From positions 1-32,675 of the forward strand of contig JAIBBF010000031.1 in assembly GCA_019694795.1 (NCBI GenBank): DNA of 32,675 nucleotides, written 5' to 3'. The stretch comes from Flavobacteriales bacterium. GTDB taxonomy: Bacteria; Bacteroidota; Bacteroidia; Flavobacteriales_D; UBA2798. How positions within the stretch are numbered: the first letter of the stretch is position 1; the number at the start of each line of letters is the position of its first letter. The translations under genes were made by a program, and so were the position numbers. The notes under the pieces are model-generated. The model did not search any database and had not been told where the DNA came from. It worked only from the letters and a program-made list of their open reading frames with translations. Positions 1-7,982 of this stretch are shown piece by piece.

Positions 1-14
1 CTTACATCTTTAGC

Positions 15-1469
15 ATGCGTCATATTTTAATTTCAGGCTTCATCCTGTGTTCTGTAATTGCCAATTCTCAAAACGAAGTTGACGCATTAAGATATTCTAA
101 TATCGGTTTTGGAGGTACAGCTCGTTCCACATCGATGGCGGGTGCCATTTCTGCTTTGGGGGCAGATCCTTCGTGCTCAGCGATTAACCCCGCAGGGTTC
201 GGACGATTCACGCGTTCTGAATTTTCATTCGGGCTTAATTATTTCGACATCCAATCCAACACTTCGTTCAACGGATCCAATTCACACGGTGGAAGAGCAA
301 ATTTAAACGTGGCAAATTTTGCATTAATTGGTTCCAGCGAGCCTCAAAACTCAGAAGACTGGAAGCGAATTCAATTCGGAATATCCTATCAGCGTTATGC
401 TAATTTCAATAATAAAATCACCATAAATGGTGACAATAACTCCTCGATGCTTGATGCTTTCGTAGCTGAAGCAAATGGAACAGCAGAAGCAAATTTGCTC
501 GATGAAAAACCATTTTATTCGGGTCCGGCCTATTGGGCTTATTTAATAGATCCGATTAGTCCAGGCAACAACACCTATAGCAGTCAGATCCCCGACAGCA
601 GAGTGCATCAAACCAGAAGTATTACGCGGATCGGTTCTATTGGTGAAACCAATTTTACCTTGTCCGGAAATTACCTGGATAAACTATATTTTGGTGGATC
701 CATCGGTTTGCCGAGTGTGAGGTATCAGGATAAATACAGTCATGAAGAAACACCTTTAGATTCCTCACTGTCATTAACCGGATTTACATTTGATGAATCG
801 TTGGTTACACGCGGACTGGGCATCAATTTTAAAGCAGGAATTCTTTTTTCAGCTACCGAATGGTTACGATTAGGATTGGCACTTCATACTCCAACCGGCA
901 TTGGACTCTCAGATCGCTGGAGCACCACTGTATCATCCGAATTTTCGAATGGAGATCAATATTCCGAGACCTCCATTTTAGGTAGCTATAGTTACCACCT
1001 GCGAACACCGGGGAGAGTAATTTTTAGCACTGCTTTCATTATTAAAAAGCAGGGTTCCGTTTCAGTTGATTTTGAACGTGTAAATTATTCGAAGGCCAAA
1101 TTACGCGCCGACAAATTTGAAACGAATCCGTATCCATTTACATTGGAAAACAATGCCGTTCTTACCAATTATCAATCGGCATCCAATATTCGTATTGGAG
1201 CGGAGTGGCGTTTTATTCCCATTTACCTGCGTGCCGGATATGCCATTTATGGAACACCTTTTAAAAATGGCGTTTCCATTTCTGATGCATCAAGAACCTA
1301 CATTACTGGTGGGGTTGGATATAGAAACAGAATATTTTATGTAGACCTTGCCTATGTAAACGGAAAGTGGAAGGAAGATTACTACATGTATAACGCAGCG
1401 CTCACCAACCCGGCTCAGGTGAGTAATACAACACATTCCATTGTATTAACGGCAGGGATCAATTTCTAA
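15..1469 (+). CDS. OmpP1/FadL-like outer-membrane protein
   Basis: Predicted 484-residue outer-membrane beta-barrel of the OmpP1/FadL/TodX type, a family that moves hydrophobic compounds across the outer membrane. An N-terminal signal peptide (about residues 1-19, ending near ANSQ) is followed by a segment typical of Bacteroidota members: a Ser-Met-Ala-Gly-Ala stretch, then a Gly-Ala-Asp-Pro-Ser and Asn-Pro-Ala-Gly pattern around residues 40-60. The rest alternates polar and hydrophobic residues with many aromatics, as barrel strands do, and the protein ends in an aromatic residue (NF). The ATG lies only 14 bases into the window, so its promoter is mostly outside. It converges on the Zn-ribbon gene. 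The substrate cannot be told from sequence; the fold assignment is firmer than the transport role. Confidence 0.8.
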   Translation: MRHILISGFILCSVIANSQNEVDALRYSNIGFGGTARSTSMAGAISALGADPSCSAINPAGFGRFTRSEFSFGLNYFDIQSNTSFNGSNSHGGRANLNVANFALIGSSEPQNSEDWKRIQFGISYQRYANFNNKITINGDNNSSMLDAFVAEANGTAEANLLDEKPFYSGPAYWAYLIDPISPGNNTYSSQIPDSRVHQTRSITRIGSIGETNFTLSGNYLDKLYFGGSIGLPSVRYQDKYSHEETPLDSSLSLTGFTFDESLVTRGLGINFKAGILFSATEWLRLGLALHTPTGIGLSDRWSTTVSSEFSNGDQYSETSILGSYSYHLRTPGRVIFSTAFIIKKQGSVSVDFERVNYSKAKLRADKFETNPYPFTLENNAVLTNYQSASNIRIGAEWRFIPIYLRAGYAIYGTPFKNGVSISDASRTYITGGVGYRNRIFYVDLAYVNGKWKEDYYMYNAALTNPAQVSNTTHSIVLTAGINF

Positions 1470-1472
1470 AGC

Positions 1473-1499
1473 AAAAAAAAGCCGGAACGAGTCCGGCTT
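1473..1499 (-). terminator. Intrinsic terminator of the NIF3/Zn-ribbon unit
   Basis: Perfect 8-bp stem AAGCCGGA / TCCGGCTT (1479-1486 and 1492-1499) with a 5-base loop. On the minus strand it is followed at once by eight T (A-tract 1473-1480 on the plus strand). It sits about 24 bases beyond the stop of the minus-strand Zn-ribbon gene. The plus-strand side has no T-run, so it mainly ends leftward transcription, though the hairpin may also slow the converging gene. Confidence 0.88.
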
Positions 1500-1522
1500 A
1501 TTGAAATTATCTTCAGGAAAAA

Positions 1523-2287
1523 TTAAGCTTCAACGTTTTCAGCATTGATTGCTTTATCCACTAAAATTCTACCGCAATGTTCGCATACGATAACTTTTTT
1601 ATGCATACGAATATCTAACTGACGTTGTGGAGGGATATGGTTAAAACAACCTCCGCAAGAATCACGTTCTACCGCTACAACTGCCAATCCATTTCTTGCA
1701 TTGCCTCTTAAACGATGGTAAGCTGTAAGTAAACGCTCATCAATTAGACCTTCAGCATTTTTTGCTTTATCTAAAAGATCTTCTTCCTCTTTTTGAGTTT
1801 CATCAATGATTTCTTTCAGCTCGGCTTTTTTCACTTCAAGATCTTTTTTGCGATCATCTAAGTTCGCTTTAGAAGAAGTGATAAAATCCTGTTTCGCTAA
1901 TAATGAAGTTTTAAACTCCTTAATTTTCTTCTCAGAAAGCTGAATCTCGAGATTTTGATATTCGATTTCTTTTGTAATTGAATCGTATTCGCGATTGTTA
2001 CGCACTTTACCTTGTTGTTCTTCGTATTTACGAATGGTAGTTTGCGCATCTTTTATTGCATTCTTTCTGTCTGAAACCTGTGTTTCGATGTCATTCAATT
2101 CTTCTTCCAGTCGTTGAACACGTGTTTCTAGTCCGGCAATTTCATCTTCCAAATCCTGAACCTCTAATGGTAATTCACCGCGAACTGTGCGGATTTTATC
2201 AATTTGAGAGTGCAGATGCTGAAGATTATAAAGCGCGCGGAGCTTCTCTTCTACTGGAATATCCTTTTCGGATGATGCCTTGTTCAT
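1523..2287 (-). CDS. Coiled-coil protein with C4 zinc ribbon
   Basis: 254 residues. Residues about 15-180 are a long charged coiled coil rich in Glu, Lys and Gln. The C-terminus holds a C4 zinc ribbon with pairs Cys211/Cys214 (CGGC) and Cys235/Cys238 (CEHC). This matches the widespread family annotated as Zn-ribbon, possibly nucleic-acid-binding proteins (CT398-like), whose exact role is unsettled. It is the second gene of a leftward unit and starts 2 bases after the NIF3 stop, so the two are very likely co-transcribed and translationally coupled. A clear terminator follows. Family assignment is firm; nucleic-acid binding is only the family's suggested role. Confidence 0.88.
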   Translation of the reverse strand: MNKASSEKDIPVEEKLRALYNLQHLHSQIDKIRTVRGELPLEVQDLEDEIAGLETRVQRLEEELNDIETQVSDRKNAIKDAQTTIRKYEEQQGKVRNNREYDSITKEIEYQNLEIQLSEKKIKEFKTSLLAKQDFITSSKANLDDRKKDLEVKKAELKEIIDETQKEEEDLLDKAKNAEGLIDERLLTAYHRLRGNARNGLAVVAVERDSCGGCFNHIPPQRQLDIRMHKKVIVCEHCGRILVDKAINAENVEA

Positions 2288-2289
2288 AG

Positions 2290-3402
2290 TTAAAGGTAAT
2301 TGATTGGATTAGTATTGGTATCCGTAAAATGAACCGCAAATGTAGGAAATTTTTTTCTTATCCAAGCGACCAGTAAATCGATCGTAAATTGCTCAGATTC
2401 AAAGTGTCCGATGTCGGCAATAACAATTTTACCCTCAGCATCAAAGAATTCATGGTATTTGAAGTCGCCCGTAACAAAGGCCTGGGCTCCGGCGGACTTT
2501 GCCTGGGAAAGGAGAAAACTGCCCGAACCTCCACACAAAGCCACCTTTTTTATTTTTTGCTGCGGGTCGTTCAATGTGGTATAACGTACAACGCCGGCTT
2601 TCATTTTTGATTTTACCATAGCAATAAAATCAGATGTCGACATTTCCTCAGGCAATTCACCAATGAGTCCCGCCCCCACCGACTGGAACGTATTATCCAA
2701 CGATACAACATCAAAAGCGATTTCTTCATAAGGGTGATTGGAGCGCATGGCCGAGAGGATTTCTCTTTCCTTCCATCGCGGAAAAACAACCTCTATGCGG
2801 GTTTCCTTTTCATGGTGACGAATCCCCTTCTCTCCTACATAGGGATTAGAATTATCCATGGCCATAAAACTGCCAGTACCTTCAATGGAAAAACTACATT
2901 CTGCATAATTCCCAATTTCACCTGCACCTGCACTAAATAAGGCATCCAACAACTGCTCCCTGTTATCCGAAGGAACATACACTCCCAATTTTTTTAATTC
3001 CGAAGATTTTGGAGCTAAAATTCGTGTATTCCTCAATCCCAATTTTTCAGCAAAAATGGCATTTACACCATGTGATACATTATCGAGATTCGTGTGAATT
3101 GCATAGATGGCTACTCCATTTTTTATGGCTGCAATCATGGTGCGCTCTACATAATTGGATCCGGTCAGTTTTTTTAGTCCTTTAAATATCACCGGGTGAT
3201 GACAAACTACGATTTCACATTTTTTTGCAACTGCCTCAGCAATCACCGCTTCAGTACAATCTAAACTTACCAGAACGTTGGAGACAGTTTGTTCAGAATC
3301 ACCACATAACAAACCGCAATTATCATAGGATTCCTGCAATTGTATTGGAGCGGTGGATTCTAAAAAAGCAATAAGCTCTTTAATTTTTATTTTATTGTTC
3401 AT
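2290..3402 (-). CDS. NIF3-like dinuclear metal-binding protein
   Basis: 370 residues, the long bacterial form of the NIF3/YbgI (DUF34) family, often annotated as GTP cyclohydrolase I type 2 homolog; the true substrate is unclear. Metal-site residues are visible: His68-His69 in the CHHP motif, His103 and Asp107 in HTNLD, and near the C-terminus GHFESEQ with His333 and Glu337. The extra length comes from the PII-like insertion between the two halves (about residues 130-240). The ATG is supported by a TAnnTTTG box just upstream. It heads a leftward two-gene unit with the Zn-ribbon gene and is divergent from lpxK. Confidence 0.92.
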   Translation of the reverse strand: MNNKIKIKELIAFLESTAPIQLQESYDNCGLLCGDSEQTVSNVLVSLDCTEAVIAEAVAKKCEIVVCHHPVIFKGLKKLTGSNYVERTMIAAIKNGVAIYAIHTNLDNVSHGVNAIFAEKLGLRNTRILAPKSSELKKLGVYVPSDNREQLLDALFSAGAGEIGNYAECSFSIEGTGSFMAMDNSNPYVGEKGIRHHEKETRIEVVFPRWKEREILSAMRSNHPYEEIAFDVVSLDNTFQSVGAGLIGELPEEMSTSDFIAMVKSKMKAGVVRYTTLNDPQQKIKKVALCGGSGSFLLSQAKSAGAQAFVTGDFKYHEFFDAEGKIVIADIGHFESEQFTIDLLVAWIRKKFPTFAVHFTDTNTNPINYL

Positions 3403-3406
3403 AGTC

Positions 3407-3414
3407 CAAATTTA
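3407..3414 (-). promoter_or_regulatory. -7 promoter box for NIF3 unit
   Basis: On the minus strand this reads TAAATTTG, a perfect match to the Bacteroidota -7 consensus TAnnTTTG. Only four bases separate it from the NIF3 ATG, so the transcript would be leaderless or nearly so. I see no good -33 TTG at the usual spacing, so confidence is moderate. Confidence 0.5.
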
Positions 3415-3435
3415 GCAATCAGATAGCTTCCTTTC

Positions 3436-3466
3436 TTAGGATGATTCGAATTTCCTCTTATTTTTG
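3436..3466 (+). promoter_or_regulatory. Promoter for lpxK operon
   Basis: TATTTTTG at 3459-3466 matches the Bacteroidota -7 consensus TAnnTTTG exactly. A TTAG at 3436-3439, 19 bases upstream, is a near match to the -33 TTTG element at the standard spacing. The box ends 7 bases before the lpxK ATG at 3474, so the 5' leader would be a few bases at most. It shares a 71-base intergenic region with the divergent NIF3 box. Confidence 0.6.
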
Positions 3467-3473
3467 AACCCGC

Positions 3474-4568
3474 ATGTACCTGATCCGGTTTTTACTTTTT
3501 CCTTTTACTTTCCTTTTTGTGCTCGTCACAGAAATGCGGAATTTTTTTTACAGATCCGGAATTTTAAAATCAAGTCAATTTGATATCCCAATCATTTCCA
3601 TTGGGAATTTATCAGTAGGCGGAACGGGAAAATCTCCAATGACAGCCTACCTCGTGAACCGATTAAAATCCAACCATCAGGTTGGTGTTCTCAGTCGCGG
3701 ATACGGAAGAAAAACACAGGGCTATCTGGAAGTAGATTCCAATGGAAGTGCTACCGAATACGGAGATGAACCTTTGCAGTTGAAACGCAATTTTCCCGAC
3801 ATCCCCGTAGCGGTTGAGTCGCACCGGATTAAAGGCATTGTTAACTTGCTGGACCATCATGAAGAAATGGATGTGGTTTTGCTCGATGATGCTTACCAAC
3901 ACCGGGCAGTAAAGGCCGGATTATCCATTCTTTTAACCGACTATTCGGCTCCTTTCTTTACAGATTTTGTTTTACCAACAGGTAATCTGAGAGAGCTTCG
4001 TAGTAATGCTAACCGTGCCGACATCATCATTGTTACGAAGTGTCCGGAATACATGGATCAATCATTTAAGAAGGATTTCATTCGTAAAATTTCGAAATAC
4101 TCCAAAGCTCCCGTATTTTTTTCATCGGTGGTTTATGAAAATTTATGCGCGCTTAATCAGGGCGATAATGTGCCAGCGCTGGATGACAAATACGTGCTTG
4201 CCCTAAGCGGTATTGCTCGTCCTGTTCCTTTCTTCACTTTTTTAAAAAGTAAATCGAAATGCGTAAAAGAAATGCGTTTTCCGGACCATCACCGTTTTAC
4301 ACTTAAGGACATTCAAAAAATAGAGCAGGCATTCCACGAATTTTCTGCACAGGGCGGAATAATTTGCACCACCGAAAAAGATGCCATGCGTTTGCAAAGT
4401 CTGCAAGGAGAAGCAAAAATTATCATTCAAAAATTACCTATCTTTTATCAAAAGATCGGGGTCAAAATACACGAAGAATCATTGTTCAATTCTATTATCG
4501 AAGAGTATGTTGCAACAAATAAAGGAAACCACCTCATTCCTTCAGAGCAAGACGAATCTCATTCCTGA
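3474..4568 (+). CDS. lpxK: Tetraacyldisaccharide 4'-kinase
   Basis: Phosphorylates the 4' position of the tetraacyl-disaccharide 1-phosphate to give lipid IVA in the lipid A pathway, on the inner face of the inner membrane. The 364-residue protein has an N-terminal hydrophobic membrane-anchoring segment (residues 3-19), a Walker A P-loop (GGTGKSP, residues 49-55), the conserved SRGYGR motif (74-79) and the DDAYQHR signature (138-144) that carries catalytic Asp residues. The start is the only ATG in the right place and lies just after a -7 box. The last 62 bases overlap purine nucleoside phosphorylase in another frame, giving LpxK a C-terminal tail of about a dozen residues beyond where I would expect the family to end. 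First gene of a long rightward run. Confidence 0.95.
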   Translation: MYLIRFLLFPFTFLFVLVTEMRNFFYRSGILKSSQFDIPIISIGNLSVGGTGKSPMTAYLVNRLKSNHQVGVLSRGYGRKTQGYLEVDSNGSATEYGDEPLQLKRNFPDIPVAVESHRIKGIVNLLDHHEEMDVVLLDDAYQHRAVKAGLSILLTDYSAPFFTDFVLPTGNLRELRSNANRADIIIVTKCPEYMDQSFKKDFIRKISKYSKAPVFFSSVVYENLCALNQGDNVPALDDKYVLALSGIARPVPFFTFLKSKSKCVKEMRFPDHHRFTLKDIQKIEQAFHEFSAQGGIICTTEKDAMRLQSLQGEAKIIIQKLPIFYQKIGVKIHEESLFNSIIEEYVATNKGNHLIPSEQDESHS

Positions 4569-5319
4569 AGTTGGGATTATTTTAGGAACGGGTCTTGGCG
4601 GATTAACCAAAGAGATTGAAATAAGTGTTGCAATACCTTATAATGAAATCCCCCATTTTCCGGTTTCAACCGTGCAAGGACATTCCGGCAAATTGTTGTT
4701 TGGAAAACTAGGCGGAAAAAACATCGTTGCCATGCAGGGTCGTTTCCATTTTTACGAGGGTTACGACATGAAGCAAGTGACCTATCCTGTTCGGGTAATG
4801 CAAGCATTAGGAATAAAAAATCTGATGCTTTCGAATGCTGCGGGCGGGACAAATCCCTACTTTCAAATCGGCGAAATCATGATCATTAAAGATCATATCA
4901 ACCTGTTTCCAACGAATCCGCTAATTGGGAAAAACGAAGATCAGTTAGGTCCCCGCTTTCCGGATATGAGTGAAGCCTACGACAAAAAGCAAATTGCAAT
5001 GGCAAAAGAAATTGCGTCTTCGAATAACATCAGGGTTGCCGAAGGTGTTTATGCAGGATTAACAGGACCATGCTACGAAACTCCTTCGGAATATAAATAC
5101 CTGCAAATTATAGGGGCAGACGCTGTTGGAATGAGCACGGTTCCTGAAGTTATTGTTGCCCGCCACATGGGAATTCCCTGTTTTGCCGTTTCCATTATAA
5201 CCGATTTAGGCATAGACGGTAAAATTGTGGAAGTGAGTCATGAAGAGGTGCAACAGGTCGCTTCTGAAGCTGAGCCAAGAATGACCCTAATTATTAAGGA
5301 ACTCCTGAAGAGAATCTAA
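4507..5319 (+). CDS. Purine nucleoside phosphorylase
   Basis: Cleaves purine nucleosides with phosphate to free base and ribose 1-phosphate in cytosolic purine salvage. Trimeric PNP-I type, 270 residues: phosphate-binding GTGLG (27-31), GHSGKL, NAAGG, then GPCYETPSEY and GADAVGMSTVPE near the C-terminus. The reading frame is open further upstream (to 4381), but those residues lie wholly inside lpxK and do not look like the family. The ATG at 4507 gives the expected N-terminus (MLQQIKETTSFLQSKT), so I chose it. The gene therefore overlaps lpxK by 62 bases in a different frame, implying coupled expression. Confidence 0.94.
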   Translation: MLQQIKETTSFLQSKTNLIPEVGIILGTGLGGLTKEIEISVAIPYNEIPHFPVSTVQGHSGKLLFGKLGGKNIVAMQGRFHFYEGYDMKQVTYPVRVMQALGIKNLMLSNAAGGTNPYFQIGEIMIIKDHINLFPTNPLIGKNEDQLGPRFPDMSEAYDKKQIAMAKEIASSNNIRVAEGVYAGLTGPCYETPSEYKYLQIIGADAVGMSTVPEVIVARHMGIPCFAVSIITDLGIDGKIVEVSHEEVQQVASEAEPRMTLIIKELLKRI

Positions 5320-5340
5320 GGCTTGAGCCTCTAATTTTCT

Positions 5341-5348
5341 TACCTTTA
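5341..5348 (+). promoter_or_regulatory. Possible -7 box before gatB
   Basis: TACCTTTA matches TAnnTTTG at all but the last base. It lies 22 bases after the PNP stop. A TTG at 5323-5325 is at a rather short 15-base spacing. If real, transcription would begin around 5353-5356, downstream of the first candidate gatB ATG (5348), which supports the ATG at 5366. Confidence 0.3.
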
Positions 5349-5366
5349 TGCGGTTTTTTCCGCATA
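5347..5366 (+). promoter_or_regulatory. Hairpin overlapping the gatB start
   Basis: Perfect 7-bp inverted repeat TATGCGG / CCGCATA (5347-5353 and 5360-5366) with a T6 loop. It contains the upstream candidate ATG (5348) and its last base is the A of the preferred ATG (5366). In RNA it could hold the start region closed, or it may act as a DNA palindrome. Regulation is inference. Confidence 0.4.
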
Positions 5367-6826
5367 TGAATTCAATCTACGACAAATACGAAGCAGTTAT
5401 CGGTTTGGAAGTGCATGCACAATTGCTGACGCGTTCCAAAAATTTTTCGGCCGATAAAAATGAATATGGTGCAATCCCAAACACCAATGTGAGTGTAATA
5501 TCGCTTGGTCACCCCGGCACCTTGCCCCGACTAAATAAAAAAAGCATAGAGTTCGCGGTGCGACTTGGAATTGCGTGTGAAGCGGAGATTCGCTCGCATA
5601 TGCATTTTGCAAGAAAAAATTATTTCTATGCCGACTTACCGAAAGGGTATCAGATTACGCAGGACACTACTCCCATTTGTGAAAAGGGTTTCATCATGAT
5701 TAAAGATGAAAATGGGAATGACAAAAAAATAAATCTTATCCGGATTCACATTGAAGAAGATGCCGGAAAAAGCATTCACGATGTGGATCCATTTGATACG
5801 CTTGTTGACCTAAACCGCGCAGGAGTTCCTCTTTTGGAAATTGTTTCTGCGCCCGATATTAAAACAGCCAAAGAAGCCTATAACTATCTCACTGAAGTGC
5901 GAAAATTAATTCGCTACCTGGATATTTGCGACGGAAATATGGAAGAAGGCTCGATGCGTTGCGATGCCAATATTTCTGTGATGCTTAAAGGCTCAGAAAA
6001 ATTTGGTACCCGGGCAGAGGTAAAAAACATGAACTCTATTCGAAATGTACAACGTGCAATTGAGTTTGAAATTAAACGTCAAATTGAATTGATTGAATCC
6101 GGAGGAACAGTTGTTCAGGAAACCCGATCGTTTGATGCAGTAAGTGGAGGAACAATTAGCATGCGTAGTAAAGAAATGGCGCACGACTACCGGTATTTCC
6201 CGGAACCCGATTTACCACCGGTAACTGTTACCAGCGAGTATATTCAGGAAGTCAAAAACCATTTGCCACCACTTCCTGCTGAATTATTTAAGCGCTACAC
6301 TTCTGAATTCGGATTGTCGGAATATGATGCCTATCAATTAACCGACCATAAATCGGTGGCCTTGTTCTTTGAGGAATTGATTAAGCATACGAAAAACTAC
6401 AAATCAGCAGCTAACTGGATAATGGGAGATGTTCGTTCATGGTTGAATGAAAATGGAAAAGAGATAGAAGAATTCCCGCTTAGTCCAGCCAAAATCGCTG
6501 ATTTAATAGCACTGATCGATTCCGGCAAGGTGAGTCACACCGTAGCTGCTCAATCGATATTTCCGGTATTGATTTCATCTCCGGAAAAAACGCCGCTTCA
6601 GATTGCTGAAGAAAATAATTTAATTCAGGAAAGTGATCAGGATGCATTACTTGGATTTATCCACCAGGCCATTGAAAATATTGGTCCGGCAAAACTTGCT
6701 GAATACAAAGGCGGCAAAAAAGGATTGGTTGGTTTATATATGGGCGAAGTAATGAAACTTTCGAAAGGAAAAGCTGATCCGAAAAACACCAACCAATTAT
6801 TAATTAAAACACTCGACGAAAAATAA
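5366..6826 (+). CDS. gatB: Asp-tRNA(Asn)/Glu-tRNA(Gln) amidotransferase subunit B
   Basis: Subunit B of the GatCAB amidotransferase, which converts misacylated Glu-tRNA(Gln), and Asp-tRNA(Asn) where relevant, to the amidated forms. 486 residues from the preferred start. The signature VIGLEVHAQL is at residues 11-20; further family motifs are KNYFYADLPKGYQ, HIEEDAGKS, NRAGVPLLEIVS, GSMRCDANIS and DYRYFPEPDLPP, followed by the C-terminal helical YqeY-like tRNA-binding tail (about 340-486). An upstream in-frame ATG at 5348 would add six residues, but 5366 gives the usual N-terminus. gatA and gatC are not in this window. It ends 7 bases before the thioredoxin-fold lipoprotein gene. Confidence 0.95.
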   Translation: MNSIYDKYEAVIGLEVHAQLLTRSKNFSADKNEYGAIPNTNVSVISLGHPGTLPRLNKKSIEFAVRLGIACEAEIRSHMHFARKNYFYADLPKGYQITQDTTPICEKGFIMIKDENGNDKKINLIRIHIEEDAGKSIHDVDPFDTLVDLNRAGVPLLEIVSAPDIKTAKEAYNYLTEVRKLIRYLDICDGNMEEGSMRCDANISVMLKGSEKFGTRAEVKNMNSIRNVQRAIEFEIKRQIELIESGGTVVQETRSFDAVSGGTISMRSKEMAHDYRYFPEPDLPPVTVTSEYIQEVKNHLPPLPAELFKRYTSEFGLSEYDAYQLTDHKSVALFFEELIKHTKNYKSAANWIMGDVRSWLNENGKEIEEFPLSPAKIADLIALIDSGKVSHTVAAQSIFPVLISSPEKTPLQIAEENNLIQESDQDALLGFIHQAIENIGPAKLAEYKGGKKGLVGLYMGEVMKLSKGKADPKNTNQLLIKTLDEK

Positions 6827-6833
6827 TTTTAAA

Positions 6834-7982
6834 ATGAAAAAATTCATTTTCTTTTTTCTTATAACTGTCATCGCATCTGCCTGCGGAAAAAGTGGCAACA
6901 CGTTGAAAGGGACCTTTAACAATGGAGGTGGACAAACTGTTTATCTCGAGCGATTTGAAAAATCGAAACCTATTATCGTTGATTCTGCAGTAATTGAAGA
7001 CAACGGAAATTTCACGCTTCAATTCCCGAATCAATTAGATATTTATCGACTTCGTATTCATGAAAATGATTTTGCGGTATTAATTCTAGACAGTAGCAAC
7101 ACACCGGAAATTAAAGCAGACGCAGGACAAGTTTTAGCCACCTATTCCGTAAATGGTTCAAAAAACAGTGAGTTGGTTCATGAATTTTTCAAAAAAACGA
7201 ACGAATACCTGGTACAAAGAGAAGAGTTTAGAAAGCGATTGGATGTTATTGCATTGGATGATTCTATAGGCAGAGCTGCAGTACTAGGCGAAATAGAAGT
7301 TGCAAAAACAGAATTTGATAATTACAAAAAAGCTTTCGTGAATGAAAATCCTGCTTCACCTGCACTTATTACGACCATGAATCAGTTTCATCCTTTGGAA
7401 GAAATTGAGTACCTGAAAAAAATAGAAGCTGCACTCGCTGCCTCCATGCCAAATAGTGAGTATCACCAATCGTTAAAACTCACTGTTCAGCAATCTGAGA
7501 TGCAGGCCCAGATGATGGAGATGGAAAAACAACAGGCCGAACTAACTGCTAATCTCTTAAAAACAGGAACGCCTGCCCCGGAAATTGATTTACCGGGAAT
7601 CGATGGAAATAACATTAAACTTTCTTCGCTTAGAGGAAAATATGTCCTCATCGATTTTTGGGCATCCTGGTGTGTGCCTTGCAGGAATGAAAATCCGAAT
7701 GTTGTCCGCTTGTATGAAAAATACAAAGACAAAGGATTTGAAGTGTATTCTGTTTCTCTGGATGATAAAAAAGACAAGTGGATTAATGCCATTAATAAAG
7801 ACGGTTTAGTATGGAAATCGCATGTAAGTGAATTAAAACAATGGCAATCTGCAGTGGTAAGTACTTATGGAATTCAATCCATTCCATTTACCGTTTTATT
7901 AGATAAAAAAGGAAATGTATTAGCAACTAATCTTCGTGGCACACAACTTGAGGATAAGTTGAAAGAACTTTTAGGCGTATGA
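6834..7982 (+). CDS. Thioredoxin-fold lipoprotein (DUF4369 + TlpA-like)
   Basis: 382 residues. A lipoprotein signal peptide ends in IASAC with Cys17 as the lipidated residue, so the protein should be membrane-anchored outside the cytoplasm. Residues about 22-115 resemble the DUF4369 domain often found before thioredoxin domains in Bacteroidota. A helical linker follows, then a TlpA/ResA-like thioredoxin domain from about 245 with active site WCVPC (Cys280, Cys283) and the cis-Pro region SIPFTVL. Likely a thiol-disulfide reductase or oxidoreductase on envelope proteins. It is paralogous to the next gene, which it overlaps by 4 bases (ATGA), so the two are translationally coupled. The partner proteins are unknown. 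Confidence 0.88.
   Translation: MKKFIFFFLITVIASACGKSGNTLKGTFNNGGGQTVYLERFEKSKPIIVDSAVIEDNGNFTLQFPNQLDIYRLRIHENDFAVLILDSSNTPEIKADAGQVLATYSVNGSKNSELVHEFFKKTNEYLVQREEFRKRLDVIALDDSIGRAAVLGEIEVAKTEFDNYKKAFVNENPASPALITTMNQFHPLEEIEYLKKIEAALAASMPNSEYHQSLKLTVQQSEMQAQMMEMEKQQAELTANLLKTGTPAPEIDLPGIDGNNIKLSSLRGKYVLIDFWASWCVPCRNENPNVVRLYEKYKDKGFEVYSVSLDDKKDKWINAINKDGLVWKSHVSELKQWQSAVVSTYGIQSIPFTVLLDKKGNVLATNLRGTQLEDKLKELLGV

Noticed and set aside
4381-4506. Upstream extension of purine nucleoside phosphorylase
   Set aside because: The 42 extra residues are encoded out of frame within lpxK and do not fit the family; ATG 4507 gives the normal N-terminus.
7487-7792. 101-codon minus-strand frame within the first thioredoxin gene
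   Set aside because: Shadow of a clearly coding gene, with no recognisable domain.
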